From contig NC_087062.1 of assembly GCF_963678635.1 (NCBI RefSeq), forward strand, positions 77,160,638 to 77,224,637: DNA of 64,000 nt, read 5' to 3'. Below are positions 22,201-33,300 of this stretch, one piece after another. The first letter of the stretch is position 1. Each line of letters starts with the position of its first letter. The position numbers were made by a program, and so were the translations under genes. Under the pieces are notes generated by a model, which searched no databases, had not been told where the DNA came from, and saw nothing but the letters and a program-made list of their open reading frames with translations. The stretch is from Symsagittifera roscoffensis. Lineage: Eukaryota; Xenacoelomorpha; Acoela; Convolutidae.

Positions 22201-24938
22201 TAAATGTGATTCGAATCACAATTGGAAGGGCTTTAATATGATAAATCACTCAACTCAGTTTTGCGAGGAAAAAAGCAAAAAAAACTAAATCACACACGAA
22301 TACAAAGTTCCTCCCCATTTTTAAGGGCCGGAACAATTAATCAAAAATATTATCAGTTGGTTAGTCAGGCTTCTTTTACTAAAAATTTTGCATGCTAGAA
22401 AATTTGTTGAAAATTTTTTTTAAAAGTTGAAAAAGAAATGACATCGGAGTCTCAAAAAAATTTTTACGATGGCCAACTTTTTCAAAAGACTTGCTCATTT
22501 ATGTAACACTGCAACATTTAGTAGTTTTTTAATCCGCAGGGAAAATAAAAAAGGTCCAATTTTGAATCTAAATGTCATTAAAAAAATTTGCGCTATCGAG
22601 GCTTTTATAATCGAAACGCATAATTAGTCTTCTATTTAACAAATGAATTTAACTGGAGCTCAAAAAGTAAACAAAATTCAAGCCGCAAAAAAAATCAATT
22701 TTGAGCGTGAACAAATTTTAGGACTTTCTTAAAAAAACAACCCTCACTAGAATTCCATGGATAAAAATTGATTAAATTTGAGTTTTATTGATCAATTATA
22801 AACAATTTTTGTTCACATTCAGATAAAGACAATGAAACTTCATTATAATCGATTTTTACCTATGATCTTTTTTTTCGCGAAGTATAATTGTTTAAATTTG
22901 GGACTCCTTCGATGACTACATTTTAAATTGGGATAGTCAACGCGCAACATTTTTCAACATCATAGAGCCTACGCGCAAACGTAAATCATCCATCCCAGTA
23001 TGAACTGAGGCAGACAATTTGACATTAAGTCCCGATATCTAAGAACAGAGCGATAAAATCGCCAACACAAAAATATTTTAAAAAAAAAAACAGTGTGCAT
23101 CAACTCCACTGGATTATTTGGCAGCGTATGGACTATAATAACAATAAATTTAAAGTTAATTGTCCAATACTGGTCTTATTGACAATTTTTTCAAGCCTCA
23201 ATAAGTTTTAACAAAAAGCTCAAGTGTTTTTTTTCTAATTTGAGCTCGGGATATCAATGATTTTCAGACTACGGAAAACGAATTGAAAAGTCGAAATTTG
23301 TCTGGAGGAAAGACACCACTCCGAGCACAATAATTTTTGAATGTCGGAACATTAGCAACTGAAAATGATGCAATCATTTCACATAAGACCTTTTGCTCAA
23401 ATGAATTTTGAGCGCAACTGCTTGATCAATTGCGCATCTCATTCATTTTTTTTCAAATGTCACTTAAAATTTTGTAAAAACCAAGAAATTGTTACAATTT
23501 CTGAATAAAATGACGGAAAATTGTGTTCGGGTTAATTTTTTCCCGGCAAACATCATTCGCAAACATCATTCTTTTTTTTTGCGAAGTTATAATTGTTTGA
23601 ATTTGGGACTACTTTGATGACTACATTGCAAATTTGGATAGTTAACGCGCAATATTGTTCATCCTCATAGAGCCTACGCGCGAAATTAAATCATACAGAT
23701 TTGAACTGAAGTAGGCAATTTGACATTATGTAATCCTTACCAGACGCTTCATATATATAAAAATTATGAAGCTCTTTTTTACTTTTTTTAAATTAGAATA
23801 ACTGTAGATCAATTTTAGAGGGCAGTAAGAACATTTATTGGCTTCACACTCATACCAGCAGTCTTGTGATGTATTATTCATATACTTTGAGTGATACTTG
23901 CCCAGATATTTTGAGATGACGGTTCCTCCACAGAATCCGTTGTCTTTGATGGAATAATAGACGTACCAGGGGTGCTTCGCGATCGAGATCTCATCCCCAT
24001 TTATGATTCTGGAACTGCCTACAGCGTCTGTCCGGATGTCACTTCTGTAGGTGCCTGGAACTGGTTTGTCTAGACAACCGGCGGTTGGGTCTTCTTTTTC
24101 CTCAGGATCAGACCAACATACATCACCTACCTGAAAAATCAATGCTTTTGAAAGTATTTTTTTTTCATGTCTTCTGCGTTTAACCTCTATGAGCCGCGTA
24201 TCACTAACTTAAGAAGTAAAACAAAAACTTCTGCTTCAGTACTAAGCTTGTAAATGGATCTCAAAATGGTCTGTCAAAGAACTTGAGAACCTCCAACTAC
24301 AAGTTTTAGGTTTTTGAATTATACCTTTCAGTTTGTATATTTTCAATCGTATTCTCATCTTAGAAAACTGTTTTTGAAAGTGAGGGTGAAAATCCCAGAA
24401 ATCTGGGAGTAGTGCCATCAAAGCAGGTAAAGATTAAAATTTTAGGGACTTGCAGAAGACTGTTAATTAAGATTTATTCAATTTTCTTTTGATTTTTTTC
24501 TCGGCTTAGAATAGTTTTTTGACCAAGCAAAGAACTTGGACCATGGTTGACCTCAAACAATCGCGTTTTAATTGACATACTTAGTCTCTTTGTGTTCACC
24601 AAAAACTTTTTTTGCGGTTATAGACATCAAAATTGAGATATTTAATTTGAGGAACTACCTTACAATCCGGTCCTGTGAACCCATTTGAACTGAGCAGTAC
24701 TCGATCTGAGCAATGGAATTTCTGTTCACTCTCACATTTCACTTGATTTAACATCTTTTCACTCGCTGACTGAACGAAACAAGGTGACTGCAACACAAAC
24801 AAAGGGTTCCGTAATCTGACCATTGTAGTAGATGATTGATTGTTTGATATTGGTGCAAATGGGTTCCAGAACTCAATCTGGCCGTCTTGTGAGACTGTTT
24901 TCGTGCTGACTGAAGTCCAATACTTGTCGTTGCCCTTT
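19203..24938 (-). CDS. Trypsin-like serine protease with hydrophobic C-terminal tail
   Basis: Seven exons on the minus strand: A 24938-24659, B 24130-23902, C 21530-21391, D 21118-20912, E 20595-20406, F 19941-19798, G 19375-19203; all junctions keep frame. Exon B has the activation site SSR|IING and the first paired Cys (FCGG). Exon C has catalytic His (TAYHC), D has catalytic Asp (MDIAIF) and E has catalytic Ser (SCTGDSGGPL). The Asp six residues before Ser is position 189, predicting cleavage after Lys/Arg. F ends the fold (GVVSMG, GGYVRV). G adds a Lys/Ser-rich stalk and a terminal hydrophobic stretch (GTLLIVFFAISISIYG) right before the stop, suggesting a GPI-anchor signal or a membrane tail. 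B-C is a GC-AG intron (GCAAGT) and C-D is a GA-AG intron (CAG|GAAATA). The exon with the signal peptide, which must end in phase 2, was not found. Exon A is Cys-containing and unrecognised. Confidence 0.85.
21531..23901 (-). other. Long GC-AG intron of the protease gene
   Basis: About 2.4 kb of AT-rich sequence without a gene. It contains a copy of the dispersed repeat with 'tttgggactccttcgatgac', 'caacgcgcaac' and 'agagcctacgcgcaaac' at about 22870-23000, repeated at about 23575-23700. Confidence 0.5.
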
Positions 24939-27208
24939 CTAAAATTCACTTAATGTGCTGTCGTATCGTTTTATTCCATGAGAAAACTTAAAAAAGACAG
25001 CCAAGGTACTCAGCAAGAATCAAGAAAAAAATTGCAATTAAGCTCTCAAGATCTAAGAAAACTTAAATTACTCGAAGAAAAAATTCGTATGTTTTTCAGG
25101 TAGATCATTTTGTTCCAACCACGCCGCAAAGTAGCGGAGCCAAAACATCGCGTAGGGTATTTATTTGGCAGCGTATGGACTATAATAACAATAAATTTAA
25201 AGTTAATTGTCCAATACTGGTCTTATTGACAATTTTTTCAAGCCTCAATAAGTTTTAACAAAAAGCTCAAGTGTTTTTTTTCTAATTTGAGCTCGGGATA
25301 TCAATGATTTTCAGACTACGGAAAACGAATTGAAAAGTCGAAATTTGTCTGGAGGAAAGACACCACTCCGAGCACAATAATTTTTGAATGTCGGAACATT
25401 AGCAACTGAAAATGATGCAATCATTTCACATAAGACCTTTTGCTCAAATGAATTTTGAGCGCAACTGCTTGATCAATTGCGCATCTCATTCATTTTTTTT
25501 CAAATGTCACTTAAAATTTTGTAAAAACCAAGAAATTGTTACAATTTCTGAATAAAATGACGGAAAATTGTGTTCGGGTTAATTTTTTCCCGGCAAACAT
25601 CATTCGCAAACATCATTCTTTTTTTTTGCGAAGTTATAATTGTTTGAATTTGGGACTACTTTGATGACTACATTGCAAATTTGGATAGTTAACGCGCAAT
25701 ATTGTTCATCCTCATAGAGCCTACGCGCGAAATTAAATCATACAGATTTGAACTGAAGTAGGCAATTTGACATTATGTAATCCTTACCAGACGCTTCATA
25801 TATATAAAAATTATGAAGCTCTTTTTTACTTTTTTTAAATTAGAATAACTGTAGATCAATTTTAGAGGGCAGTAAGAACATTTATTGGCTTCACACTCAT
25901 ACCAGCAGTCTTGTGATGTATTATTCATATACTTTGAGTGATACTTGCCCAGATATTTTGAGATGACGGTTCCTCCACAGAATCCGTTGTCTTTGATGGA
26001 ATAATAGACGTACCAGGGGTGCTTCGCGATCGAGATCTCATCCCCATTTATGATTCTGGAACTGCCTACAGCGTCTGTCCGGATGTCACTTCTGTAGGTG
26101 CCTGGAACTGGTTTGTCTAGACAACCGGCGGTTGGGTCTTCTTTTTCCTCAGGATCAGACCAACATACATCACCTACCTGAAAAATCAATGCTTTTGAAA
26201 GTATTTTTTTTTTCATGTCTTCTGCGTTTAACCTCTATGAGCCGCGTATCACTAACTTAAGAAGTAAAACAAAAACTTCTGCTTCAGTACTAAGCTTGTA
26301 AATGGATCTCAAAATGGTCTGTCAAAGAACTTGAGAACCTCCAACTACAAGTTTTAGGTTTTTGAATTATACCTTTCAGTTTGTATATTTTCAATCGTAT
26401 TCTCATCTTAGAAAACTGTTTTTGAAAGTGAGGGTGAAAATCCCAGAAATCTGGGAGTAGTGCCATCAAAGCAGGTAAAGATTAAAATTTTAGGGACTTG
26501 CAGAAGACTGTTAATTAAGATTTATTCAATTTTCTTTTGATTTTTTTCTCGGCTTAGAATAGTTTTTTGACCAAGCAAAGAACTTGGACCATGGTTGACC
26601 TCAAACAATCGCGTTTTAATTGACATACTTAGTCTCTTTGTGTTCACCAAAAACTTTTTTTGCGGTTATAGACATCAAAATTGAGATATTTAATTTGAGG
26701 AACTACCTTACAATCCGGTCCTGTGAACCCATTTGAACTGAGCAGTACTCGATCTGAGCAATGGAATTTCTGTTCACTCTCACATTTCACTTGATTTAAC
26801 ATCTTTTCACTCGCTGACTGAACGAAACAAGGTGACTGCAACACAAACAAAGGGTTCCGTAATCTGACCATTGTAGTAGATGATTGATTGTTTGATATTG
26901 GTGCAAATGGGTTCCAGAACTCAATCTGGCCGTCTTGTGAGACTGTTTTCGTGCTGACTGAAGTCCAATACTTGTCGTTGCCCTTTCTAAAATTCACTTA
27001 ATGTGCTGTCGTATCGTTTTATTCCATGAGAAAACTTAAAAAAGACAGCCAAGGTACTCAGCAAGAATCAAGAAAAAAATTGCAATTAAGCTCTCAAGAT
27101 CTAAGAAAACTTAAATTACTCGAAGAAAAAATTCGTATGTTTTTCAGGTAGATCATTTTGTTCCAACCACGCCGCAAAGTAGCGGAGCCAAAACATCGCG
27201 TAGGGTAG
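23114..27208. repeat. Near-perfect 2.05-kb tandem duplication
   Basis: Unit 1 is 23114-25160 and unit 2 is 25161-27208. The only difference I noticed is one extra T in a T-run (9 Ts at 24157, 10 Ts at 26212). The junction joins '..gcgtagggta' directly to 'ttatttggcagcg', and unit 2 leaves the repeat at 'gcgtagggtagg'. Both introns and exons are copied, so divergence is practically nil. Confidence 0.92.
25949..26986 (-). pseudogene. Duplicated upstream exon pair A'-B' of the protease
   Basis: Exons at 26986-26707 and 26177-25949 are copies of exons A and B, and their translations are identical over the coding parts. B' ends with one spare base (phase 1), while A begins with a single base needing two before it, so splicing B' to A would break frame. 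B' to C, skipping A and B, keeps frame. The pair is therefore either a mutually exclusive alternative, a silent recent duplication or an assembly duplicate. No catalytic exons (His, Asp, Ser) accompany it, so it is not a second protease gene. Confidence 0.7.
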
Positions 27209-27569
27209 GTTTTTTTCTGCTCATTTTTAGGGACTTCAAGGAAAGCTTGACACAAGAAAAGCTTTTTTATCTCCAAAAAAACTCAAAAAGTTGTATCCGC
27301 GTCTAGAAGAATTGATCTGAACTAAGTGTTCCCGAAATTCTCCCTAAAACTGATGACACTGCTACTGAAATCCAGCTAAAATTTACTGCAATTAAAGCTG
27401 TAATGATTATTAACTTTGTGGTTCTTAAGTAATTTATTTTCAGCTTTACTAAAAATTATTCAGAAAAATTAAAGTAGAAAAAACTGAAGTTATGAAGAAA
27501 ATTTAGATATGAATTTTTTCCGATGTTCAGTTATTTCTGTTGATTGATTTTTTTAACAGAAGCGGGCAA

Positions 27570-28190
27570 TCTTTGTTTTTCCAGTTTTTGTTATTGTTGC
27601 GGCCATTCAAACTGGGGAGAAACTTTGTATTCGGGTGTATTTTGATTTTTTTTTGTTTCCTACGCAAAATCAGATACTGGGTTTTTTTCCACCCATTATC
27701 ATCGGACTGGTTGAGCAATATATCATATTAAAGCCCATTCAGTCGTAATTTGAACTACACTAAAAACTTTCAAAAAAAAATCCCAGTGACGAGTAAAACC
27801 TGTTTGAAATTTATGGTTTTTCGTCTAATTTGACAAAATAAAGTGATGATAACATGTTTTAGTCGGATGTTAGTTTTGAAAGCTATTTTTGGCATTTACC
27901 TGGCAGGAAATTTTTTTAAAACTAGAAAAAAATGTTCTAAATAGACAAAATTTCGAAATTGTTTTTTGATTTTTTTTTTTTCATTTTCGTTTGTTTTTTT
28001 TTCTTAAGACAACTGTTGTCGATTATGCCAAATTTATTTTTTTTACGCGGGTGAGCATAGTTTTGTCATCACATCATGTACAAAAAACGACACTAATGTT
28101 GAGGAACTTAATACTTTTATTTGTAGCACTTATGAATGTGGTCGGAACATACAGTGCCTCTTACATAGCAACCTGCTATCGTTGTTTATT
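27570..28190 (+). repeat. Dispersed repeat shared with 44490-44840
   Basis: Blocks such as 'tatcatattaaagcccattc', 'cagtcg', 'acaactgttgtcgattatgcc', and 'gtggtcggaacatacagtgcc' recur in the same order and orientation at 44490-44840. The spacing differs, so insertions or deletions have occurred. The 115-codon frame at 27991-28338 runs through this repeat and is probably not a gene. Confidence 0.6.
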
Positions 28191-28439
28191 TTTAAAATTG
28201 TTCGAAGTTTACTTCAAAACAAAAATAACTTACTCAGCTAGCAATGATCGACATCTTTCGCATATGGCTACGGCTTTGTCATATGTGTTTGCGCCTGAGA
28301 ACTTGACCGAGTATAAATTGGCCACGCTGTCTTCTTGATCTCTAACGCGTTGGACGGCAACTATTATCCCCATGGAGACGAAGGTTAAGACTAGTGTACT
28401 AAACCCATCATCTCAAATCCTTTTTTGAATATATTTGAA

Positions 28440-29185
28440 GTTTAGAACTGAATGTCTTCTAGGAAATACACAAAACCCTAATCTTACGAGAACTAGAAGT
28501 ACTAAGTTTGCTTCGCTTAACCTTCGTCGAAAAGAATAATTATGGTTGGAATGTTAATCAGAATCCCTTTAGTTTTCCTCATTTGAAGTTGAAAATATGA
28601 AGTATACTAAATATTCTAACAAAGGAGTTAATGATTGATTTTAAAGGATATCAAAAGTGCCCACTTATTTCGTATAGTTTCAATGTTTAATGCACTTTTC
28701 ATTTCATCGAAAATATTTTTAGATCACGTTGGTTTTAACCAAAAAGAGATAGATGGAAAATCACACCATCCTCGACCATATGATATGATTTGCCAGCATC
28801 AAGCAGATCTTAGTCTCTACAAGTTAAAATACAGAAAAAGCAGCATGCCGGATCTTCTTAACTATATCCTCCCTCGGGTACCTAGTAACGAATACCCCCC
28901 CCCCCTTATCAAGAAAAAAATCAACGGTTAGGCATATCAGAACTTTATACCTGTGACGAATCTCCCCCTTCTGCAAAAGGGGGGATATAGTTGAAGAGAT
29001 CCAGCATGCCCAAATGCATGATTCTGTTAGCCTAGATCATTTAGCACAATTTTATGGTGCTTCAAAGTTATCGGCAGATTTAACCAGAATACCATTCCAT
29101 TCTTCCTTTTTGCATGAGCTAGTCATGGAAAGGCATGTTTTAGACCCAAGACTCCCCAAGTTTCACCCAAAATTCTCGTAGTTAA
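28440..29185 (+). pseudogene. Degenerate protein-like frames of unknown origin
   Basis: Base composition changes here (fewer A/T runs) and several plus-strand frames read like protein. One is 'ECLLGNTQNPNLTRTR' (about 28445-28545), then 'EKNNYGWNVNQNPFSFPHLK' one frame away (about 28530-28590), a 98-codon frame at 28635-28931, and 'DSVSLDHLAQFYGASKL' onwards (about 28963-29180, ending in TAG). Stops and frame shifts separate them. No family is recognised; a decayed gene or transposon ORF is the likeliest explanation. Confidence 0.3.
28842..29012. repeat. Inverted repeat with ~30-bp arms
   Basis: 'agcatgccggatcttcttaa' with 'ctatatcctccc' at 28842-28873 is mirrored by 'ggggatatagttgaagagat' with 'ccagcatgcc' at about 28980-29010. 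The loop holds a C-run and a G-run that could also pair. It could be a foldback element or the ends of a small MITE. Confidence 0.55.
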
Positions 29186-29189
29186 TTGA

Positions 29190-30290
29190 AACAGGTTACC
29201 ACGAGCTAGTTTAACATACGGTAATATTCAAAATCTAAAGAGGTAAAACTGGTCACTGTTCTTCGCTGGATAAAACTATTGAACTTTCCACACTAAGCGC
29301 CGACTATTTCTCTGCCTACGCATAACTAGAGTCAACTTTGGGTCATTGTGAAATTTGGAAATGGAAGCAAGTTTGGTTTGGTTTCAAAGCTTTGGTGTAA
29401 AACGAGCCCTAGTGTAAAATCTAGGTGTGGGTTATTCTGGGAATAATACCGTTACTAGCGTTAGTTCGATTACTTTCTTATCTATTGAAGAGAGTTCTTA
29501 AAGCGAATAGACCAACCAAGTGTTGTTTCGAATGAAAATGGTTCTATGTGTTTGTAAAATCTGTATAAAATTAAAAGCGACGACGGCTTGGCTATTCATG
29601 TTTGATTTTTACGTGCATGGAGTAATTCTCTTTGATTTCTCGAGAGAATGGGTTCGTGGAAAGGTTAGGGGGTTATCGTTAAAATTATTGTCCAATGCAA
29701 ATTTAAGAATGTTTAAACTGTTATGGGTTTATTACTGGGCGTATTGGTCAATAGTATTTAACTTAGGCGCCCTAAGCACAGCGAAATTTGGTGGTAGATA
29801 AAACTCATTTTCATACTATTTTCTTTCCCCTGACTTTGGAACAAGTTTCTGGCTCGGTCTGCTTTCGAACCCTTTCCTCTCAGGTTTGTTGAAAATATTT
29901 AAAATAGTTAACCACGTTTCATAGATTTTGATTGAAGAATATTTAGTTTTTCACCGAGAATTTAACCGGTTTTTAGTGGTACGTACGAGTTGTTATATTA
30001 CATTTTGAAATTTGAAAAAAATAATTATTATTGATTAAAATACTGATTGAGTATTTATGTTTTCAAATACTTCTATCTGCAATATTCCGCTTAGACAGTA
30101 AACGATTTTTTCACGCGACTTTTGGATCATGAAAATATGATGAGTCTTTGGGTCGAATATGATTACATTTTAAATTGGTTTTAAATTTGAATTTCGTTAA
30201 TTTAATTATCGAACTCATAAACCGATGAATTATCGAAGTCATTCCTCCCTTTTCTGTACGAACTAATCAGAAGCTTCAGCTCGAGAAAGA
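29190..30290 (+). promoter_or_regulatory. Upstream region and leader exon of tropomyosin
   Basis: No gene is supported in 29190-30200. The stretch ends in a leader exon whose donor at 30291 is a perfect GTAAGT. The promoter should lie here, but I see no clear TATA box or muscle-type element. A 93-codon frame at 29520-29801 is of doubtful reality. Confidence 0.4.
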
Positions 30291-30364
30291 GTAAGTTGCG
30301 GTGTTAGAGACAATAAGTTTTGTGTTGTTTAGATAACTACACGGACAGTCGTATCATCTCTTAG
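30291..30364 (+). other. 74-base 5' UTR intron of tropomyosin
   Basis: The donor GTAAGT follows 'gagaaaga', and the acceptor 'atctcttag' ends five bases before the ATG. An earlier acceptor-like 'gtttag' lies at about 30331. The AG so close to the ATG could also serve spliced-leader trans-splicing. Confidence 0.55.
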
Positions 30365-30369
30365 ACAAA

Positions 30370-33300
30370 ATGGAAGCAATTAAGAAGAAGCTGATGGCTC
30401 TGAAGAACGAGTGCGACCAGGCACTGGACGAGGCAGAACAGGCCAAGGAGCTCCAGAAGAACGCCGAGGACAAAGTCGCCAAGGTAGCATCAGTTAAAAA
30501 TACCCTAATTACACCCTTCATATCGATGGGGTGCGACCAGATTTGAACACCCCCCCCCCCCCCCCTGCAATCTCAATTCCAGGGGCGTGAGGCTGGCTTA
30601 TCCGCTTTTGGCCTAATACTCTGACCTCATGTCCTGATTTCATATCTCGATCCTAGGAATAATTTGGAGGCGTTGGGGTGTAAAATTGAAAATCACCTGT
30701 CTGATAGATTTTGGTATTTACTGTCTTGGTATTTTGGTATTTAAGATATTTAAATGCTCGTGAACTCTTATTGTCCTCATGTAATCCTAGCTATAGATAA
30801 CATGATTCACAAATTTTCTATATAAGAGACGTTTTTAAAAGAGTTGTTTACAACTCAGTTTGATCTCATTTCAAAACAGAAGGCGGATCCTCCTCCTTAA
30901 ACAGACCAAGTGACAATCTTCCCTCCCTCTATATTATTTGAGTTAAAATGCGTACCACTGTATGTAGAGAACACAAAGCGGATTAGCATTGAATTCGAAC
31001 TCAGAACCAAGTCATCATCTTCCCCCTCAATCTGTTTCAGGAAGAAGGATGCTTAATTGGTCAATTATCGCTTTGAGATGCGAGAAAAATAAATAAATAA
31101 CTTTTCATTACTATTATCAGTTTTTCATCGAAAAACACTTGCGGTCATTCGTAAATAATCTTTTTTTTTAACTACCACTAACAAATTTTAGTCATCCATT
31201 AGGACTGCATCAGCAGTTAGTTAAAATAAAGGCTTTTTAGCACTTGAATATCGCTGAATTTTAATAACGCTGAACTTTGAAAACACTGTTTAACGACTAC
31301 ATTGTTATAAATTTGCACCCGAACCCTTTGCCCAAATTTTCACAATAATCGGAATATTTGAAAACTAAATGTTTTTGTAATGATAGATTAGAAATTATGA
31401 TAGGTTAGATTTATGACCAGGAAAGCATTTTTCAAAGGAATAGCCAGAGTTGACATATGAAGCGAGTCATACGATTTGAAAATCGTATGAGAAAAAGATG
31501 ACAAGCAATTTTCCGTTAATGAAACTGTATGACTTTTTTCCGTAAATGGAGTCTTATGAAAGACATTTTCCATAAATGAATAGAAAAAACGTTTTTGTTT
31601 TTGCTTTATATTTTTGTGTATTAGTTTGAAACACAACAACGATAGAATTTCTCAAACAGGAGAACCATTGGGTTAATTGGCGGTGAATTTGCAAATCAAA
31701 CTACATATTGGGACACGCCAAGTAACTTAGAAAAATGAATAAGACACAATTTTGTTTCTAAATGGCTATAAAGCTTCCTATAAAGAGTTTTTCAATCGTT
31801 GACAATCGTGGTTTTTTTGGACAGATTTAAGTTTATATTGTCATTAACCAAAACAAAACATGATAATTTTGACTTCATTTTTCACTTTTTTTTTAGTTTT
31901 TCGTTTTTGTCTTTGGAACACATTATAGTCAACTTTTATTTAAAAAAAATAATCTAGAACAGATTTAGCAACTAAATAATGATAAAAAAAAAATTTTGCA
32001 AATTTTTTCTCTCATAAAAACGCTTATCATGCTAATCTTACAGTTTTCACGAATGGAAAATGTATGACAAGCATTGATTTTATGCAAAAGAAAACCAATT
32101 TTTGACAAACACAAAGCTTTCGATCAGTAAACAGGCATAAATTTCATTAAAACAAGTTTAAATGGTTCTACGTTTTGATTTTTTAATGAAAAAAATCCTT
32201 ATGAGAACTTTTTCATTATGAAAGTTTTATAATAAGCATTTTTTTGAATAGAGATCCACCCAGGAACTCAGAATAAGTAATGAAAAATGTTGTGATCTCA
32301 GCCCAAGAAAAAAATTTGATTTTATGAATCTAACTTTTTCAGGATTGAGGTGCAAAATGCGATCACTTCAAACCAGAATTTTTACACTGAGCAAGTATTC
32401 AACTACATAAAAATCAATAAAAATTAGTTTTGAAGCAAAAAATCTGAGTTTTGGTGTTGAAAATAGAGGTTTCTTGGAGATCATGAAGAAAGACAAATTA
32501 CAGAATGTATAAGGACGTTGTATTGTCTTTGTAAAGACGAGTCAATTTGTGAGATGATCCTATAACTTAGGCGAAACTCAAAATTGCTGATTTAATAAAG
32601 TCAACAAGGACATTTTTTTCATATTCCGACAAAAGTACATGAACAAATAAATTCTAAGATAAGTGATAAATTTTTTTCGATCATTTTTTTTGAAAAAAAA
32701 AATTACATTATTAGCTTAAATTAATAATCACAAAAATTAAAAATCCGATGATATATTTCAACAGGTTGCAGATTCAAGTTAAATAGCTGAATGTTATACT
32801 TATTTGTTATACTTCAAACAGCAATTATAATTTAGTTCAGCACCAAATTGTGTGGCATTAGAAGTCCAAAGTCTAAAATTTTTTGAATCACATTTCATCT
32901 GACAGAGTAATGCATAGACAAAAACGTGATCTTAGGAGCATGTACAATTGATTGAAAATGAAGCGATTATATTAGGCTTAAAATTTTTCAATGTTAATAC
33001 TTGCTCTACTCAAATATTTCTACCTATTGTAATATATCACCAAAAATCCATATTTTTAGCTTTTCAAAATTTTATCCACGCGTGGCTTTAAGACAAAAAG
33101 TTTAACACAGTTTTGAATCTACAAAACAGAGGTTTTGGTCAAAGTTAAGGTTTTTTCCGTCATTATGTTAATTTTTTTTGTTCGACATTTTATGTTCAAT
33201 ATATTGTTGTTGTTTGTTTTTGTGTGGTGCAGTTGGAGGAGGAGCTGTCTGAGGCTCACAAGGCGTCCAAGCAGGTGGAGGATGAGCTAGACAAAGTACA

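Noticed and set aside
25773-26997. A second complete protease gene
   Set aside because: Only exons A and B are duplicated; the exons with the catalytic His, Asp and Ser exist once.
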